From assembly GCA_003230195.1 (NCBI GenBank), contig QIHH01000230.1, positions 1 through 6,593 of the forward strand: a stretch of DNA of 6,593 bases, in the 5' to 3' direction. This document shows, piece after piece, positions 6,337 to 6,593 of this stretch. A model generated the notes under the pieces. The model searched no databases. It was not told the DNA's origin and worked only from the letters and a program-made list of their open reading frames with translations. Position 1 is the first letter of the stretch, and each line of letters starts with the position of its first letter. The translations under genes and the position numbers were made by a program. The DNA comes from Gammaproteobacteria bacterium. Its GTDB lineage: Bacteria; Pseudomonadota; Gammaproteobacteria; SZUA-140.

Positions 6337-6593
6337 CTATCCTTTCCAGGAATCGACATAGGCTAGCCACTCTACCTCCTCAGCCAGTGGCGCGACTGAA
6401 AGTGCATCGCGTGTGTCGATCATCACGGCAACCTCATCGGTTGCTTGGCGTTCTGTTTTGAGCCCGGCCGCGAGTGCTTTTGGGTGAGGCCCATGTGGAA
6501 AACCACTGGGGTGAAAACTCATCATACCGGGATGGATGTTGTCACGCGAAAAGAATTCACCCATGTGATAGAAGAGTACTTCATCGTAGTCAT
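6337..6593 (-). CDS. hmgA: Homogentisate 1,2-dioxygenase, C-terminal fragment
   Basis: The frame is open from the right edge to a TAG at 6337-6339 and gives the last 84 residues; the N-terminal part lies beyond the window. The fragment starts D-Y-D-E-V-L-F-Y-H and continues through F-F-S-R-D-N-I-H-P-G-M-M and H-P-S-G-F-P-H-G-P-H-P, which is the cupin-type metal-site region of homogentisate dioxygenases. The His of P-H-G-P (residue 33 of the fragment) corresponds to the last iron ligand; in the human enzyme the same place reads T-P-H-G-P-D. The enzyme uses Fe(II) and O2 to open homogentisate to 4-maleylacetoacetate. The H-P-S-G-F-P form is that of the shorter bacterial branch of the family. 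Position just upstream of fahA and maiA confirms the pathway. The ATG at 6564 is internal, not the start. Confidence 0.88.
   Translation of the reverse strand, partial: DYDEVLFYHMGEFFSRDNIHPGMMSFHPSGFPHGPHPKALAAGLKTERQATDEVAVMIDTRDALSVAPLAEEVEWLAYVDSWKG

Overview
This window looks like a stretch of gammaproteobacterial chromosome. The support is a proteobacterial-type succinyldiaminopimelate aminotransferase, an outer-membrane lipoprotein with a mureintype OmpA domain, a PilZ-like protein, and a homogentisate-branch tyrosine degradation cluster. Base composition is intermediate and genes are closely packed. The lineage is inferred from gene families only and cannot be narrowed further by eye. 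No rRNA, tRNA, CRISPR array, insertion sequence or phage gene was seen.

Left part (1-2130): dapC (lysine/diaminopimelate synthesis) runs leftward and off the window edge, losing roughly its last 20 residues. It is divergent from an EamA/DMT-type membrane transporter. The 90-bp gap between them holds a good sigma70-like promoter for dapC and a possible -10 box very close to the transporter start.

Middle part (2206-3685): a hairpin between convergent genes separates the transporter from a leftward OmpA-domain lipoprotein (signal peptide, lipobox, coiled coil, peptidoglycan-binding domain). Across an AT-rich divergent intergenic region lies a small rightward protein with a PilZ-like D-x-S-x-x-G signature. 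Its best start is the ATG at 3341, not the GTG at 3299.

Right part (3747-6593): a compact leftward operon reads, in transcription order, hmgA (3' end only), fahA, maiA, and an unnamed 308-residue gene. HmgA opens the homogentisate ring to maleylacetoacetate, MaiA isomerises this to fumarylacetoacetate, and FahA hydrolyses that to fumarate and acetoacetate. fahA and maiA overlap by 4 bp, and the last gene starts 11 bp after maiA. The last gene has the ligand pattern of a heme-oxygenase-like diiron/iron oxidase (HDO; E...H...E...HxxxExxH). It is not a known step of tyrosine breakdown, and its place as the distal gene of this operon is the most interesting observation in the window.
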